A stretch of 64,000 bases of DNA from Acidobacteriota bacterium (GTDB lineage: Bacteria > Acidobacteriota > Terriglobia > Bryobacterales > Bryobacteraceae): the NCBI GenBank assembly GCA_026393985.1, contig JAPKZB010000032.1, forward strand, positions 1 through 64,000, written 5' to 3'. Both the position numbers and the translations under genes were made by a program. Below the pieces are notes generated by a model that ran no database searches, was not told the DNA's origin, and was given only the letters and a program-made list of their open reading frames with translations. This document shows positions 16,709-26,573 of the stretch, piece after piece (positions within the stretch are counted from its first letter, which is position 1; the number at the start of each line of letters is the position of its first letter).

Positions 16709-19700
16709 ATGAGTAGAATTCCGTTTTGTCTGCTGGCCCTCGCGGCCATGCCTCTCTTCGCTCAGTTTGACTCGGCCACCGTTCTCGGCCTCGTGCGCGA
16801 CCCCTCCGGACTCGGTCTGCCCAAAGCCAAACTGAAACTCACCAACGTGCGCACCGGCGTCGAAGCCTCCACGGAAGCCGACGGCGCCGGCGCTTATCAA
16901 TTCCTCACCGTCCGCGCCGGCCGCTACAAGATCGCCGCCGAAGCGGCGGGCTTCAAGACGGCCGTCGCGCAGGAGTTCGAAGTCACCGTCAACGCCCGCC
17001 AGCGCGTCGATCTGCAACTCGAAGTCGGTGCGACCACCGAAAGCGTTACCATCAACGCCGCCGCCCAGGTGCTTGAAACCGACACCAGCTCCCGTGGCAC
17101 CGTCGTCGGCACCCAGCAGGTCGTCAACCTCCCGCTCAACGGCCGCGCCTACGCCGACCTCGCGCTGCTCGCCCCCGGCGTCCGCCGCAGCGGCATCGCC
17201 AACTCGCGCGACGCCTCCTTCAACGTAAACGGCATGCGCAGTTCGCAGAATAACTTCGTCGTCGACGGCGTCGACAACAACTCCTACGGCACCTCGAACC
17301 AGGGCTTTTCCAATCAGAACGTCCAGATCACCCCGGACGCCGTGCAGGAGTTCCGCCTCGAGACCAGTAACTTCTCGGCCGAGTTCGGCCGCGCCGGCGG
17401 CGCCGTCATCAACGCCTCCATCCGCAGCGGCACCAACGAGCTCCACGCCTCGGCTTGGGAGTACCTGCGCAACACCTCGCTCAACGCCACCGGCTTCTTC
17501 AAACCGGTCAACAACCAGAAGCCCACGCTGATCCAGAATCAGTTCGGCGCGGCCATCGGCGGCGCGCTCGTCAAGAACAAGATGTTCCTCTTCGGCGACT
17601 ACGAAGGCTACCGCCGCATCAGCCGCACCATCACCTACGCCACGCTCCCCGATCTGGCCATGCGGCAGGGCAACCTCGGCATCCCCATCCGCAACCCCTA
17701 CACCGGCGAAATCTACCCGAACGGTGTCATTCCCGCCAGCGCCATCAGCCGCTCGGCCCGCGAAATCCTCGCCGATCTGCCCGCCCCCAACCGCGCCGGC
17801 GCCGGCCCGCTTGGCGTCGGCAACAACTTCGAATCCCAGCCCCGCCGCAGCGACCAGAACGACAAAGGCGACATTCGCTACGACCAGTACTTCAACAGCA
17901 AATGGACCGCCTTCGTCCGCTACAGCCACCGGCTGATGAACAACCTCGAACCGCCCGCCATCCCCGGCCCCTCCGGCGGCGACTCCAACGGCACCGTGCG
18001 CGTCCGCAACGAACAGATGGCCGTCGGGAGCACCTACACCATCAACCCCACCTCGCTCATCGAAATCCGCGCCGGCATCTCCCGCACCGAAGGCGGCAAG
18101 TTCCCCATGTTCGTCGGCACTCCCACCATCGGAGATCGCTTCGGCATCCCCAACATCCCGAACGACCCGCGCTTCACCGGCGGCGTCATGAGCACCGGCA
18201 TCAACGGCTTCACCTCCATCGGCGTCCAGGGCTCGAACCCCCAGTTCCAGAACCCCTTCGTCATCAACCCCAAGGTCAACTATTCGAAGATCCTCAGCAA
18301 ACACAGCCTGAAGGCCGGCTACGAGTACCAGAGCATCGATACCGATATCGACGACTTCAACCCGAAGTACGGCGGCAGCGGATTCTCCGGACGCTTCTCC
18401 CAAGTCCCCGGCACGCCCAACGACGACCGCCAGTTCGTCGCCGACTACCTGTTCGGCGCCCGTTCCACCTACCAACTGAACACAGCGACCATCGTCAACT
18501 ACCGCCAGCGGATGCACTTCCTCTACCTGCAGGATGACTTCAAGGTCTCCCGCCGCCTGACGTTGAACGTCGGCCTCCGCTACGAGTTCGCCACCCCGCA
18601 GTGGGAAGGCGCCAACCGCCTGGCCAACTTCGACCCCTCCAACAATACGGTCGTCCTGGCCAAAGACGGCTCCCTCCGCGACCGCGCGCTCGTCAACCCC
18701 GACCGCAACAACTTCGGCCCCCGCATCGGCGCGGCCTACACGCTCAACGACAAGACCGTCATCCGCGCCGCCTTCGGCGTCAGCTACCTCCACTTCAACC
18801 GCATGGGCGGCGAGAATCTGCTCGCCTACAACCTGCCGTTCATCCTCAACCCGAACATCAACCAGGTCGCCCCGGCCATGCCCAGCGGCGGCCAGCCGCT
18901 CTGCCCCTCGACCGGCAACTACAATCCAGCCACCTGCTTCCTACCCTTTGAGCGCGGCTTCCCCAACAACTTCCTCAACATCGCCAACGTGCGTACCAAT
19001 ACCGTCCGCACCAACCAGATTCCCTTCGGCTTGCCCTCGGCCTCGGTGAAGAGCACCCACTTCACCATCCAGCGGCAGATCGCCGCGGGCCTCGTGCTCG
19101 ACCTCGGCTACGTCGGCACCTTCGGCCGCAACATGATGATCCTCGGCGACCTCAACACCGCCCGGGTCAATCAGCCCGGACAGAATCTGTCTGTCGATGC
19201 GCGCCGGCCCATCCAGGGTTTCAGCTACATCCAATCGGCCTTCCCCGGCGGCTTTCTCGACTATCACGCCTTCCAGGCCAAACTCGAGCGGAAGTTCTCA
19301 AGCGGCTTCTACTTCCTCAACTCCTTCACCTGGTCCAAGGCCATCGATAACGCCTCGGGCCATCTGGAAGCCCAGAACGGCGACAACAGCCGCGTCAACT
19401 ACGAGAACCTCGCCGCCGAGAAGGGTCTGAGCGGCTACGACCAGCCCTTCAACAACGTCACGACGTTCCTCTACGACCTGCCGTTTGGCCAAGGTCGCCG
19501 CTTCGGCTCCGGTTGGAGCAAAGCCGCCGATCTGGTCGCGGGTGGCTGGCGGCTTTCGGCCATCAACTTTGCCGGCAGCGGCACCCCGGTGAACCTGAAC
19601 TGGGGGCCCTCGGCCCAGTTCCAGGTGAGCGGCGCACCCACCTACCGGCCCAACATCTCGGGCAACCCGCTCGTGCCCGAAGGCCAGCGTTCCATCAGCC

Positions 19701-19996
19701 GCTGGCTCGACTCCGCGGTCGTCTCCGTCCCGACCGATCCCCGGTTCCCCTTCGGCAACGCGGGCCGCAACATTGTCCGCGGCCCGTCGCTCCACCAGAT
19801 GAACTTCGGCCTCCACAAGGACTTTCATATCACCGAAAAGTTCAAGACCGAGTTCCGCATGGAAGCCTTCAACTTCTTCAACAAAACCAACCTCGGCAAC
19901 CCGAACGGCAACCGCTCTTCGGGCGGCTTTGGCACCATCACCGGTTTGAACGGGCCGGCGCGCGAGATTCAGTTCGCGCTTCGCTTCGCGTTTTGA
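16709..19996 (+). CDS. TonB-dependent receptor, Oar-like
   Basis: A 1095-aa outer-membrane receptor. The signal peptide ends near MPLFAQ (residue 19). A carboxypeptidase-regulatory-like domain (VLGLVRDPSGLGLPKAKL, about 24-110) follows, then a plug with NNFVVDGVDNNSYGT and GAVINASIRSGTNELHAS, and a barrel ending FALRFAF. Residue use and length are ordinary for Acidobacteria. It is followed by a strong terminator (20004-20029), so it is probably transcribed separately from the NHL gene downstream. The ligand is unknown; proximity to the sulfur cassette may be coincidental. Confidence 0.94.
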   Translation: MSRIPFCLLALAAMPLFAQFDSATVLGLVRDPSGLGLPKAKLKLTNVRTGVEASTEADGAGAYQFLTVRAGRYKIAAEAAGFKTAVAQEFEVTVNARQRVDLQLEVGATTESVTINAAAQVLETDTSSRGTVVGTQQVVNLPLNGRAYADLALLAPGVRRSGIANSRDASFNVNGMRSSQNNFVVDGVDNNSYGTSNQGFSNQNVQITPDAVQEFRLETSNFSAEFGRAGGAVINASIRSGTNELHASAWEYLRNTSLNATGFFKPVNNQKPTLIQNQFGAAIGGALVKNKMFLFGDYEGYRRISRTITYATLPDLAMRQGNLGIPIRNPYTGEIYPNGVIPASAISRSAREILADLPAPNRAGAGPLGVGNNFESQPRRSDQNDKGDIRYDQYFNSKWTAFVRYSHRLMNNLEPPAIPGPSGGDSNGTVRVRNEQMAVGSTYTINPTSLIEIRAGISRTEGGKFPMFVGTPTIGDRFGIPNIPNDPRFTGGVMSTGINGFTSIGVQGSNPQFQNPFVINPKVNYSKILSKHSLKAGYEYQSIDTDIDDFNPKYGGSGFSGRFSQVPGTPNDDRQFVADYLFGARSTYQLNTATIVNYRQRMHFLYLQDDFKVSRRLTLNVGLRYEFATPQWEGANRLANFDPSNNTVVLAKDGSLRDRALVNPDRNNFGPRIGAAYTLNDKTVIRAAFGVSYLHFNRMGGENLLAYNLPFILNPNINQVAPAMPSGGQPLCPSTGNYNPATCFLPFERGFPNNFLNIANVRTNTVRTNQIPFGLPSASVKSTHFTIQRQIAAGLVLDLGYVGTFGRNMMILGDLNTARVNQPGQNLSVDARRPIQGFSYIQSAFPGGFLDYHAFQAKLERKFSSGFYFLNSFTWSKAIDNASGHLEAQNGDNSRVNYENLAAEKGLSGYDQPFNNVTTFLYDLPFGQGRRFGSGWSKAADLVAGGWRLSAINFAGSGTPVNLNWGPSAQFQVSGAPTYRPNISGNPLVPEGQRSISRWLDSAVVSVPTDPRFPFGNAGRNIVRGPSLHQMNFGLHKDFHITEKFKTEFRMEAFNFFNKTNLGNPNGNRSSGGFGTITGLNGPAREIQFALRFAF

Positions 19997-20003
19997 TCAG
20001 AAT

Positions 20004-20029
20004 CTGCGGGGCGCACACGCGCCCCGCAG
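20004..20029 (+). terminator. Hairpin terminator after TonB receptor 3
   Basis: A perfect 11-bp stem, CTGCGGGGCGC (20004-20014) and GCGCCCCGCAG (20019-20029), with a four-base loop sits 7 bases after the TGA. The following sequence TATACTCTTCTT is pyrimidine-rich rather than a clean T-run. Confidence 0.7.
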
Positions 20030-20081
20030 TATACTCTTCTTCCGCCGATGTGATTGAATAACGGGGAGGCTTCCCATCCGC

Positions 20082-21152
20082 ATGAAACGATTCTTCAGCG
20101 TCACCCTATCCCTGGCTCTTCTCGCCCTCGCCTGGCACCTCGCCCCGGGCGGCGCCACCTCCGCTCTTGGCCAAGCCGGCAACATCAGCGGCCAAGGCAA
20201 ATACAAGTTCCGCGTTCTGTTCAACTCCTCCCACCTTCCCGCCGAAGCGCAGAAGGTTCTGAAGGCCGCCCACGGCGGCTTCGCCATCGACAGCCGCAAG
20301 GGCAAAGGCGATATCTACTTCGCCCTGCCGGGCGCCGGCATCATTCAGATCAGCTCGGACCTGAAGTCCACCAAGATGCTGCCCACCGACCCGGCTATGC
20401 GCGATACCAACATGCACAACGCCCTGTTCTGGAAGGCCAAGGACGGCACCCCGCTGCTCTCCTTCCCCGGGAACTCGGTCGGCAAGATCTTCACTACCGC
20501 CATGGACGGCAAGCTCCTCGGCACGCTCAACGCCCCGGCGGCGAACACCGACATGGGCAACCCCACGGCCAACGCCTACTTCGCCGGCGGCGGCGCCTTC
20601 GTGCCCACCGACGTCGAACAGCTCGAGGGCATGTTCTACATTCCCACCGGCTACTCGAAGCTCGACTACGTGTTGACGGCGAAGGTCAACTCGGTCAGCC
20701 CCTTTGATGCATCCTGGAACCCGCTCGCCTTCGGTGGCCGCGGCACCGGCCCCGGCCAGCTCGGCACCGGCCACGGCATCGCCATTCCCCGTGGCACCAC
20801 CCGTATCGACGTCGCCGACCGGCCCAACTCGGAAATCGACCGCTACAGCCGCACCGGCGAGTATCTGTCCACCCTGAGCCTGCCCAAGGGCTCCTTCCCC
20901 TGCGACATCCAGTACCTCGATAAGTTCGCCGTCGTCGGCGCGCTGCATGGGCCGGACCGCAGCAAGGGCGCGCCCATCTACCTGCTCGAGAACGACCAGG
21001 TGGTCTCCACCATCATGCCCAAGGAAGAGCTGGGCCTGTCCAACTTCCAGCACATCCACAACGCTGTCATCAAGAAGCAGGGCGGCAAGCTGTTCATCAT
21101 CGCACAGGCCTGGAATCCGGGCGACTTCGCGATCCTCGAACAGGTGAAGTAA
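20082..21152 (+). CDS. Secreted NHL / six-bladed beta-propeller protein
   Basis: A 356-aa secreted protein. The signal peptide covers about 33 residues (SVTLSLALLALAWHL, cleavage near ALGQAG). The rest shows propeller-like repeats, including GGRGTGPGQLGTGHGIAI, a linker characteristic of NHL/6-bladed propellers, followed by IDVADRPNSEIDRYSRTG. No catalytic residues are evident; a binding or scaffold role is likely. Initiation at ATG 20082 follows GGGGAGGC at 20065-20072. Its last 27 codons (from 21072, KKQGGKLF onward) are the source of two degenerate copies in the array downstream. It converges on the uridine kinase gene. Confidence 0.8.
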   Translation: MKRFFSVTLSLALLALAWHLAPGGATSALGQAGNISGQGKYKFRVLFNSSHLPAEAQKVLKAAHGGFAIDSRKGKGDIYFALPGAGIIQISSDLKSTKMLPTDPAMRDTNMHNALFWKAKDGTPLLSFPGNSVGKIFTTAMDGKLLGTLNAPAANTDMGNPTANAYFAGGGAFVPTDVEQLEGMFYIPTGYSKLDYVLTAKVNSVSPFDASWNPLAFGGRGTGPGQLGTGHGIAIPRGTTRIDVADRPNSEIDRYSRTGEYLSTLSLPKGSFPCDIQYLDKFAVVGALHGPDRSKGAPIYLLENDQVVSTIMPKEELGLSNFQHIHNAVIKKQGGKLFIIAQAWNPGDFAILEQVK

Positions 21153-21660
21153 GGCTGCTTGGTGGTTTACGCGTCGAGACCGTGGCGCAACACGGTCTCG
21201 ACCGACTCATTGAGCTGCACGTCACACCCGCAGCAGAAAGCCCGCGTGCCGCTTGGTGGGCAGAAAGAAGCACTCGGCCTTGGGCCGGAAGAAGCAGGGC
21301 GGCAAGCTGTTCCTCATCGCGCAGGCCTGAAACCCCAGCGACTTCGCGATCCTCGAACAGGTGAAGTAGTCCGGCCTTGCGCCCTGGACGTCGAGACCGT
21401 GCCGCGGCACGGTCTCGACGGATTCCTCAAGCTGCCCGCCCCCGCAGCACAAGGCCCGCGTGCCGCTTGGTGGGCAGAAGGAAGCGTTCGGCCCCGGGCC
21501 GAAAGAAGCAGGGCGGCAAGCTGAGCTCCTCGAACAGGTGCAGTAATCCCGCCTCGCGGCCTAAGTGTCGAGCCCGTGGCGCAACACGGTCTCGACCGAC
21601 TCATCGAGCTGCCCGTCTCCCCGCACCACCAGGTGCGCGTGCCGTTTGGTGGGAAGGATG
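21072..21660. repeat. Tandem array made of fused 3' ends of the two convergent flanking genes
   Basis: The region contains three copies of the NHL-gene tail (21072-21152 genuine; 21289-21369; 21503-21545, internally deleted by about 40 bases) alternating with three copies of the uridine-kinase tail (about 21167-21288; 21384-21502; and the genuine end from 21561). Unit spacing measured at GTCGAG is 217 bases (21173 to 21390) and 177 bases (21390 to 21567). Each kinase-tail copy begins with an inverted repeat: GTCGAGACCGTG with CACGGTCTCGAC, perfect at 21173-21202 and 21390-21419, and with one mismatch at 21567-21596. The stretch 21153-21560 has no gene; it is fully accounted for by this array. 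Confidence 0.85.
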
Positions 21661-22160
21661 TAGCGTTCCGCCATCGGCTTCACGGTAGTGCGGTACTGCC
21701 AGGCGACCGATTCGGCGGTCCTGCCCCGCTCGCGAATGTCGCGTGCCAGCCGGCGGGCGTAGCAGATCTCGTCTTCGAGATCGACGTAGACGGTGGTATC
21801 GAACAGCCGCCGCAGCTCCTCCCAATAGAGCGTGAAGAGTCCCTCGACGACAACGTGAGGCGCCGGCGCGAGCGGCTCGCAGCGATCGAGGCGCTCGTGC
21901 GTCGCAAAGTCGTAGACCGGAATCTCGACAGGCTGCCCTTGACGGATCACCGCGAGGTGCTGCCGCAGCAGGCCGTCGTCGATCGAGGCCGGTTCGTCGA
22001 AGTTCACCGCGGCGCGTTCGGCCAGCGTCAGGTGATGCAGCTCCCGGTAGTAGGAGTCCATCGAAATCACCGGCGCGGTGAGTCGCTGCGCCAGCCGGCG
22101 CGCCAGTTCACTTTTGCCGGAGCCCGAAGGCCCGGCGATGCCAATCAGATAGACCGTCAT
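21561..22160 (-). CDS. udk: Uridine/cytidine kinase-like P-loop kinase
   Basis: Phosphorylates uridine or cytidine in pyrimidine salvage. The 199-aa sequence opens with a P-loop GPSGSGKS (residues 10-17), followed by ISMDSYYREL, NFDEPASID and a phosphoribulokinase/uridine kinase region (VYDFATHER, VVVEGLFTLYWEELRRLFDTTVYVD), then RRLARDIRERGR. The last residues, SVETVLRHGLDT, are encoded by the inverted repeat that recurs in the adjacent array, so the C-terminus may be a late addition. ATG 22160 lies 4 bases after the YciI-like gene, at the end of a long minus-strand cluster. Confidence 0.85.
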   Translation of the reverse strand: MTVYLIGIAGPSGSGKSELARRLAQRLTAPVISMDSYYRELHHLTLAERAAVNFDEPASIDDGLLRQHLAVIRQGQPVEIPVYDFATHERLDRCEPLAPAPHVVVEGLFTLYWEELRRLFDTTVYVDLEDEICYARRLARDIRERGRTAESVAWQYRTTVKPMAERYILPTKRHAHLVVRGDGQLDESVETVLRHGLDT

Positions 22161-22164
22161 GGGG

Positions 22165-22533
22165 CTATCGCTTGGCCGGCGGGAGCACGCCGATTCCCTT
22201 GGCGGCGTACCACTTGTGCAGCTCGACCCGCAGCCGGCCGGCCTTCACGGCCGGGTCCTGGTCGCACCACGCCTGCGCCTGTTTGAGATCGTCGGTATCA
22301 AAGACAAAGATGCCGCGCAGGTCACCCGTGCCGGCCATGGGCCCGGCGAGAATCAGCTTCTTCTCCCCGGCCAGCTTGTTAATGTTGGCCATGTGCCCTT
22401 CCTGGAGCTTCCGGACCTCCTCGGTGGCCTCAGCGGTCCACTGGGGACCGCGATAGAGCATCCCCATGACGTAGAAACGCATCTCCTGCGCCGTCAGCGA
22501 CAGACTGAAGAGGAACAATAAGAGCATCCGCAT
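22165..22533 (-). CDS. YciI-like domain protein with signal peptide
   Basis: A 122-aa protein with an apparent signal peptide (MRMLLLFLFSLSLTAQ) and a YciI-like ferredoxin fold: MRFYVMGMLYRGP, EGHMANINKLAGEKKLILAGPM, and GIFVFDTDDLKQAQAWCDQDPAVKAG. The His in EGHM and the Asp in DDP-like DQDP match positions conserved in the family. Secreted YciI proteins occur repeatedly in Acidobacteria; the reaction is unknown. A second ATG at 22527 would also work. It sits in the same transcriptional direction between the flavoprotein and udk genes with short gaps. Confidence 0.85.
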   Translation of the reverse strand: MRMLLLFLFSLSLTAQEMRFYVMGMLYRGPQWTAEATEEVRKLQEGHMANINKLAGEKKLILAGPMAGTGDLRGIFVFDTDDLKQAQAWCDQDPAVKAGRLRVELHKWYAAKGIGVLPPAKR

Positions 22534-22559
22534 GATCCGTCAGTATACCCGCTCGCGGC

Positions 22560-23676
22560 TCACACCCCCGTGGCCGTGGCATACGCCGAAGCCCACGCCC
22601 ACTGGAAGTTGTATCCGCCCAGCCAGCCGGTGACATCCACGGCTTCGCCAATGAAGAAGAGCCCCTTTTGCCGCTTGGCTTCCATGGTGGTCGAAGAGAG
22701 TTCGGCCGTATCGACGCCGCCCGCGGTGACTTCCGCCTTCTCGTAACCCTCGGTGCCGGCGGGCTCGACGCGGAACCGGTGCACGGACTCGGCCAGCTTG
22801 CGGCACTCTTTATCGGTCCACTCGGCAAGCGGCTCACTGGCCGCGAGGCGCTCGGCGAGCCGCGAGGGCAGCGCGGCGGCGAGCGCCGTGCGGGCCGAGA
22901 TGCGCTCCTGCTTGCGCGCAATCAACACCGTCGCCAGATCTTGGCCGGGCGCGAGGTTCAGCTCCACCGCCTCGCCCGGATGCCAGTAGGAGGAGATCTG
23001 CAGAATGGCCGGCCCGCTCAAGCCCCGATGGGTGAACAGCATCTTTTCGCGGAAGGCGCGCTTGCCGATGCGCGCCACGCACTCGGACGCTACCCCGCTC
23101 AAGCCCTCCCAACCCGGCCACAGCAGCGGCACCAGCGCCGGACGCGGCTCGACCACGCGCAGGCCGAACTGCCGGGCGAGGTCGAAGGCAAGGCCTGTGG
23201 CGCCGATCTTCGGAATCGAGAGGCCGCCGGTGGCCACGACCAGCACCGGCGCCCGGTGTTCGCCCACCACGTATTCGCCGTCGTGCCGCACCTCACCCAC
23301 GCGATAGCCGGTAACGATCTGCACCCCGGCCGCCGCGCACTCGGCCTCGAGCATCGCGACCACCTGCGCCGCCGATCCGTCGCAGAACAGCTGCCCGAGC
23401 GTCTTTTCGTGCCAGGCGATCCGGTGCTGCGCCAGCAGCGCGAGAAAGTCCGCGGGCCGGTAGCGGGCGAGCGCCGACTTGGCAAAGTGCGGATTCTCGC
23501 TCAGGAAGTTTTCGGGCCGCACCTCGCGATTGGTGAAGTTGCAGCGGCCGCCTCCCGAGATCAGAATCTTGCGGCCGAGCTGCTGATTGTGTTCGAGCAC
23601 CACGACGCGGCGCCCGCGACGGCCCATCTGCGCCGCGCAGAAGAGGCCGGCGGCGCCGCCGCCCAGCACCATGGCG

Positions 23677-23690
<14 letters not shown>
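22560..23690 (-). CDS. HI0933/YhiN-family FAD-dependent oxidoreductase
   Basis: Flavoprotein of 376 aa. It has an N-terminal dinucleotide-binding motif [14 protein letters not shown], the family hallmark [16 protein letters not shown], an [14 protein letters not shown] stretch, and a C-terminal [20 protein letters not shown]. Members such as BaiN reduce unsaturated bile-acid intermediates, but most are uncharacterised. The best start is TTG 23690, overlapping the end of accC by 14 bases, since the in-frame ATG at 23672 would leave almost nothing before the FAD motif. It is co-directional with accBC and probably coexpressed. Confidence 0.88.
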
Positions 23691-25023
<1,333 letters not shown>

Positions 25024-25028
25024 ACGGA

Positions 25029-25493
25029 TTAGCTCGGGCGAACGGTGAATAGCGTGGTGCCGTACTCGACGGGCTGTCCATTGTCGACGTGCTTGGCGAT
25101 GATGGTGCCGGAGACCTCGCACTCGATTTCGTTCATCAGCTTCATGCTCTCGACGATGCAGAGCACCTTGCCGTGCTTGACGGCATCGCCGACATTAACG
25201 AACTCGGCGGCGCCGGGCGACGGGGCGGAGTAGTAAGTCCCGACGATGGGCGATTTGACGGTCAACAGGCCCTCTTCGGGCTTGGGCGGGGCGGGGGAGG
25301 CGGGCACGGCCGGGGCCGAGACCACCGGCAGGGCCGGGGCCGGGGCAACGGCGGCGGGAGCGGCCACGACCACCTCCTGCGCGGCGGCGCCGCGCACGAT
25401 GCGGACGCGATGGTCGCCGCGCTGCACTTCAAGCTCGGCCACGCCGCTGTCGAGGAGCGCTTGGATCAGTTCTTTGATTTCAGAGATGTTCAT
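25029..25493 (-). CDS. accB: Biotin carboxyl carrier protein of acetyl-CoA carboxylase
   Basis: Carries biotin between the carboxylase and carboxyltransferase. The 154-aa protein has an N-terminal domain ([21 protein letters not shown]), an Ala/Pro linker at about 43-73, and a biotinyl domain at 77-152. The acceptor lysine is K118 in ESMKLMNE; the usual residue before M is Ala, here Ser, a tolerated substitution. It is flanked upstream by the M24 peptidase gene, from which it is separated by an 18-bp duplication that copies the end of that gene. Confidence 0.95.
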   Translation of the reverse strand: MNISEIKELIQALLDSGVAELEVQRGDHRVRIVRGAAAQEVVVAAPAAVAPAPALPVVSAPAVPASPAPPKPEEGLLTVKSPIVGTYYSAPSPGAAEFVNVGDAVKHGKVLCIVESMKLMNEIECEVSGTIIAKHVDNGQPVEYGTTLFTVRPS

Positions 25494-25494
25494 T

Positions 25495-25530
25495 GCTTAG
25501 AGAACCATGAGTGCTTAGAGAACCATGAGT
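25495..25530. repeat. Perfect 18-bp tandem duplication between peptidase and accB genes
   Basis: GCTTAGAGAACCATGAGT occurs at 25495-25512 and again at 25513-25530. The second copy contains the last codons and stop of the M24 peptidase gene, the first is a non-coding copy after the stop. The duplication lengthens the spacer before the accB ATG. Confidence 0.9.
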
Positions 25531-26573
25531 TTTTTCGAGGTTGGCGTCAGGATTTCGCAGCCCGAGGCAGTGACGAGCACCGTATCTTCAATGCGGACCC
25601 CGCCCGAACCTTCGAGATAAGCGCCGGGCTCGATGGTGATGACCATACCGGCCTCGAGGCGCGTTTTGTCTTTTTTGCCGATGCGCGGCATTTCGTGAAT
25701 TTCCAACCCGAGACCGTGCCCCGTGCTGTGCACAAAGGCCTTTCCGTACCCGTGAGCTGTAAGGACCTTCCGGGCGGCTGCATCGACGGAAGCCGTGGTC
25801 ACTCCCGCCTTTACCCGGTCAAGCGCCGCCAACTGCGCCTCGGAGACGGCGTCATACAACTGGCGGGTGGCAGTGGGCACCTTACCGAGGTGAGCCATGC
25901 GAGTCATGTCGCTGGCGTAACCACCCAGGAATGCACCCATATCGATCAATAATAACCCACGGCCGGAGATCCTGGCGGGGCCGGGATGGGCGTGGGGCAG
26001 GGCGCTGCGTTCGCCGAAGGCGACGATGGTTTCAAAGGCGGGTTTTTCGGCGCCGCGGCGGCGCATGCGGTACTCGATTTCGGCGGCGAGATCGGTTTCC
26101 GTCATCCCGGCAGCGAAGTGCCCCAGCGCCTCTTCGAGGGCGGCGGAGTTGAGCAGCACCGAGGCGCGAATGGCCTCCTGCTCGGCGGCCGTTTTGACCA
26201 TGCGGAGCGCTTCGCAGGTGTCGTCGAGGGCGCACCAGTCGACACGGGCCTTCTGCAGGGCGCCCATGGAGCGGAAGCTGATGCGGGCGTTCTCAAAGGC
26301 CACTTGACGAAACGAAGCCAATTGGCCGGCGATGGCGATTTCAAGCGGGCCCTTGGCGATGACCACCTTGGCCGCGGCTTCCCGGTGGGCCTGGAGGGTG
26401 TAGCGCGGGTCGGTGAACAGGGTAACCCGGCCGGGGGAGACCAGCAGGGCGCCGTTGCTGCCGGTGAAGCCGGAGAAGTAGCGGACGTTGGGCGCGCTGG
26501 TGATGACGGCGGCGTCGGCCTGCCGGGCGGTGAGAGCGGCGCGGAGGGCGGCGACCCGGTCCTTAAACGGCAA
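25515..26573 (-). CDS. M24-family Xaa-Pro aminopeptidase
   Basis: Cytosolic metallopeptidase that removes N-terminal residues preceding proline or cleaves Xaa-Pro dipeptides. The 352-aa protein has an N-terminal creatinase-like domain (VRYFSGFTGSNGALLV) and a pita-bread catalytic domain with all metal ligands: Asp211 (LLIDMG), Asp222 (ASDMTR), His286 (STGHGLGLEIHE), Glu315 (TIEPGAY) and Glu329 (RIEDTV). The start ATG at 26573 lies 11 bases inside the end of the reductase gene. PepP/PepQ-like peptidases just upstream of accBC are common in diverse bacteria, which supports a real operon. Confidence 0.92.
   Translation of the reverse strand: MPFKDRVAALRAALTARQADAAVITSAPNVRYFSGFTGSNGALLVSPGRVTLFTDPRYTLQAHREAAAKVVIAKGPLEIAIAGQLASFRQVAFENARISFRSMGALQKARVDWCALDDTCEALRMVKTAAEQEAIRASVLLNSAALEEALGHFAAGMTETDLAAEIEYRMRRRGAEKPAFETIVAFGERSALPHAHPGPARISGRGLLLIDMGAFLGGYASDMTRMAHLGKVPTATRQLYDAVSEAQLAALDRVKAGVTTASVDAAARKVLTAHGYGKAFVHSTGHGLGLEIHEMPRIGKKDKTRLEAGMVITIEPGAYLEGSGGVRIEDTVLVTASGCEILTPTSKKLMVL

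Noticed and set aside
21153-21560. Replication origin at the composition flip
   Set aside because: No dnaA, dnaN or consensus DnaA boxes and no AT-rich unwinding stretch were seen; the flip is reported only as a skew change.
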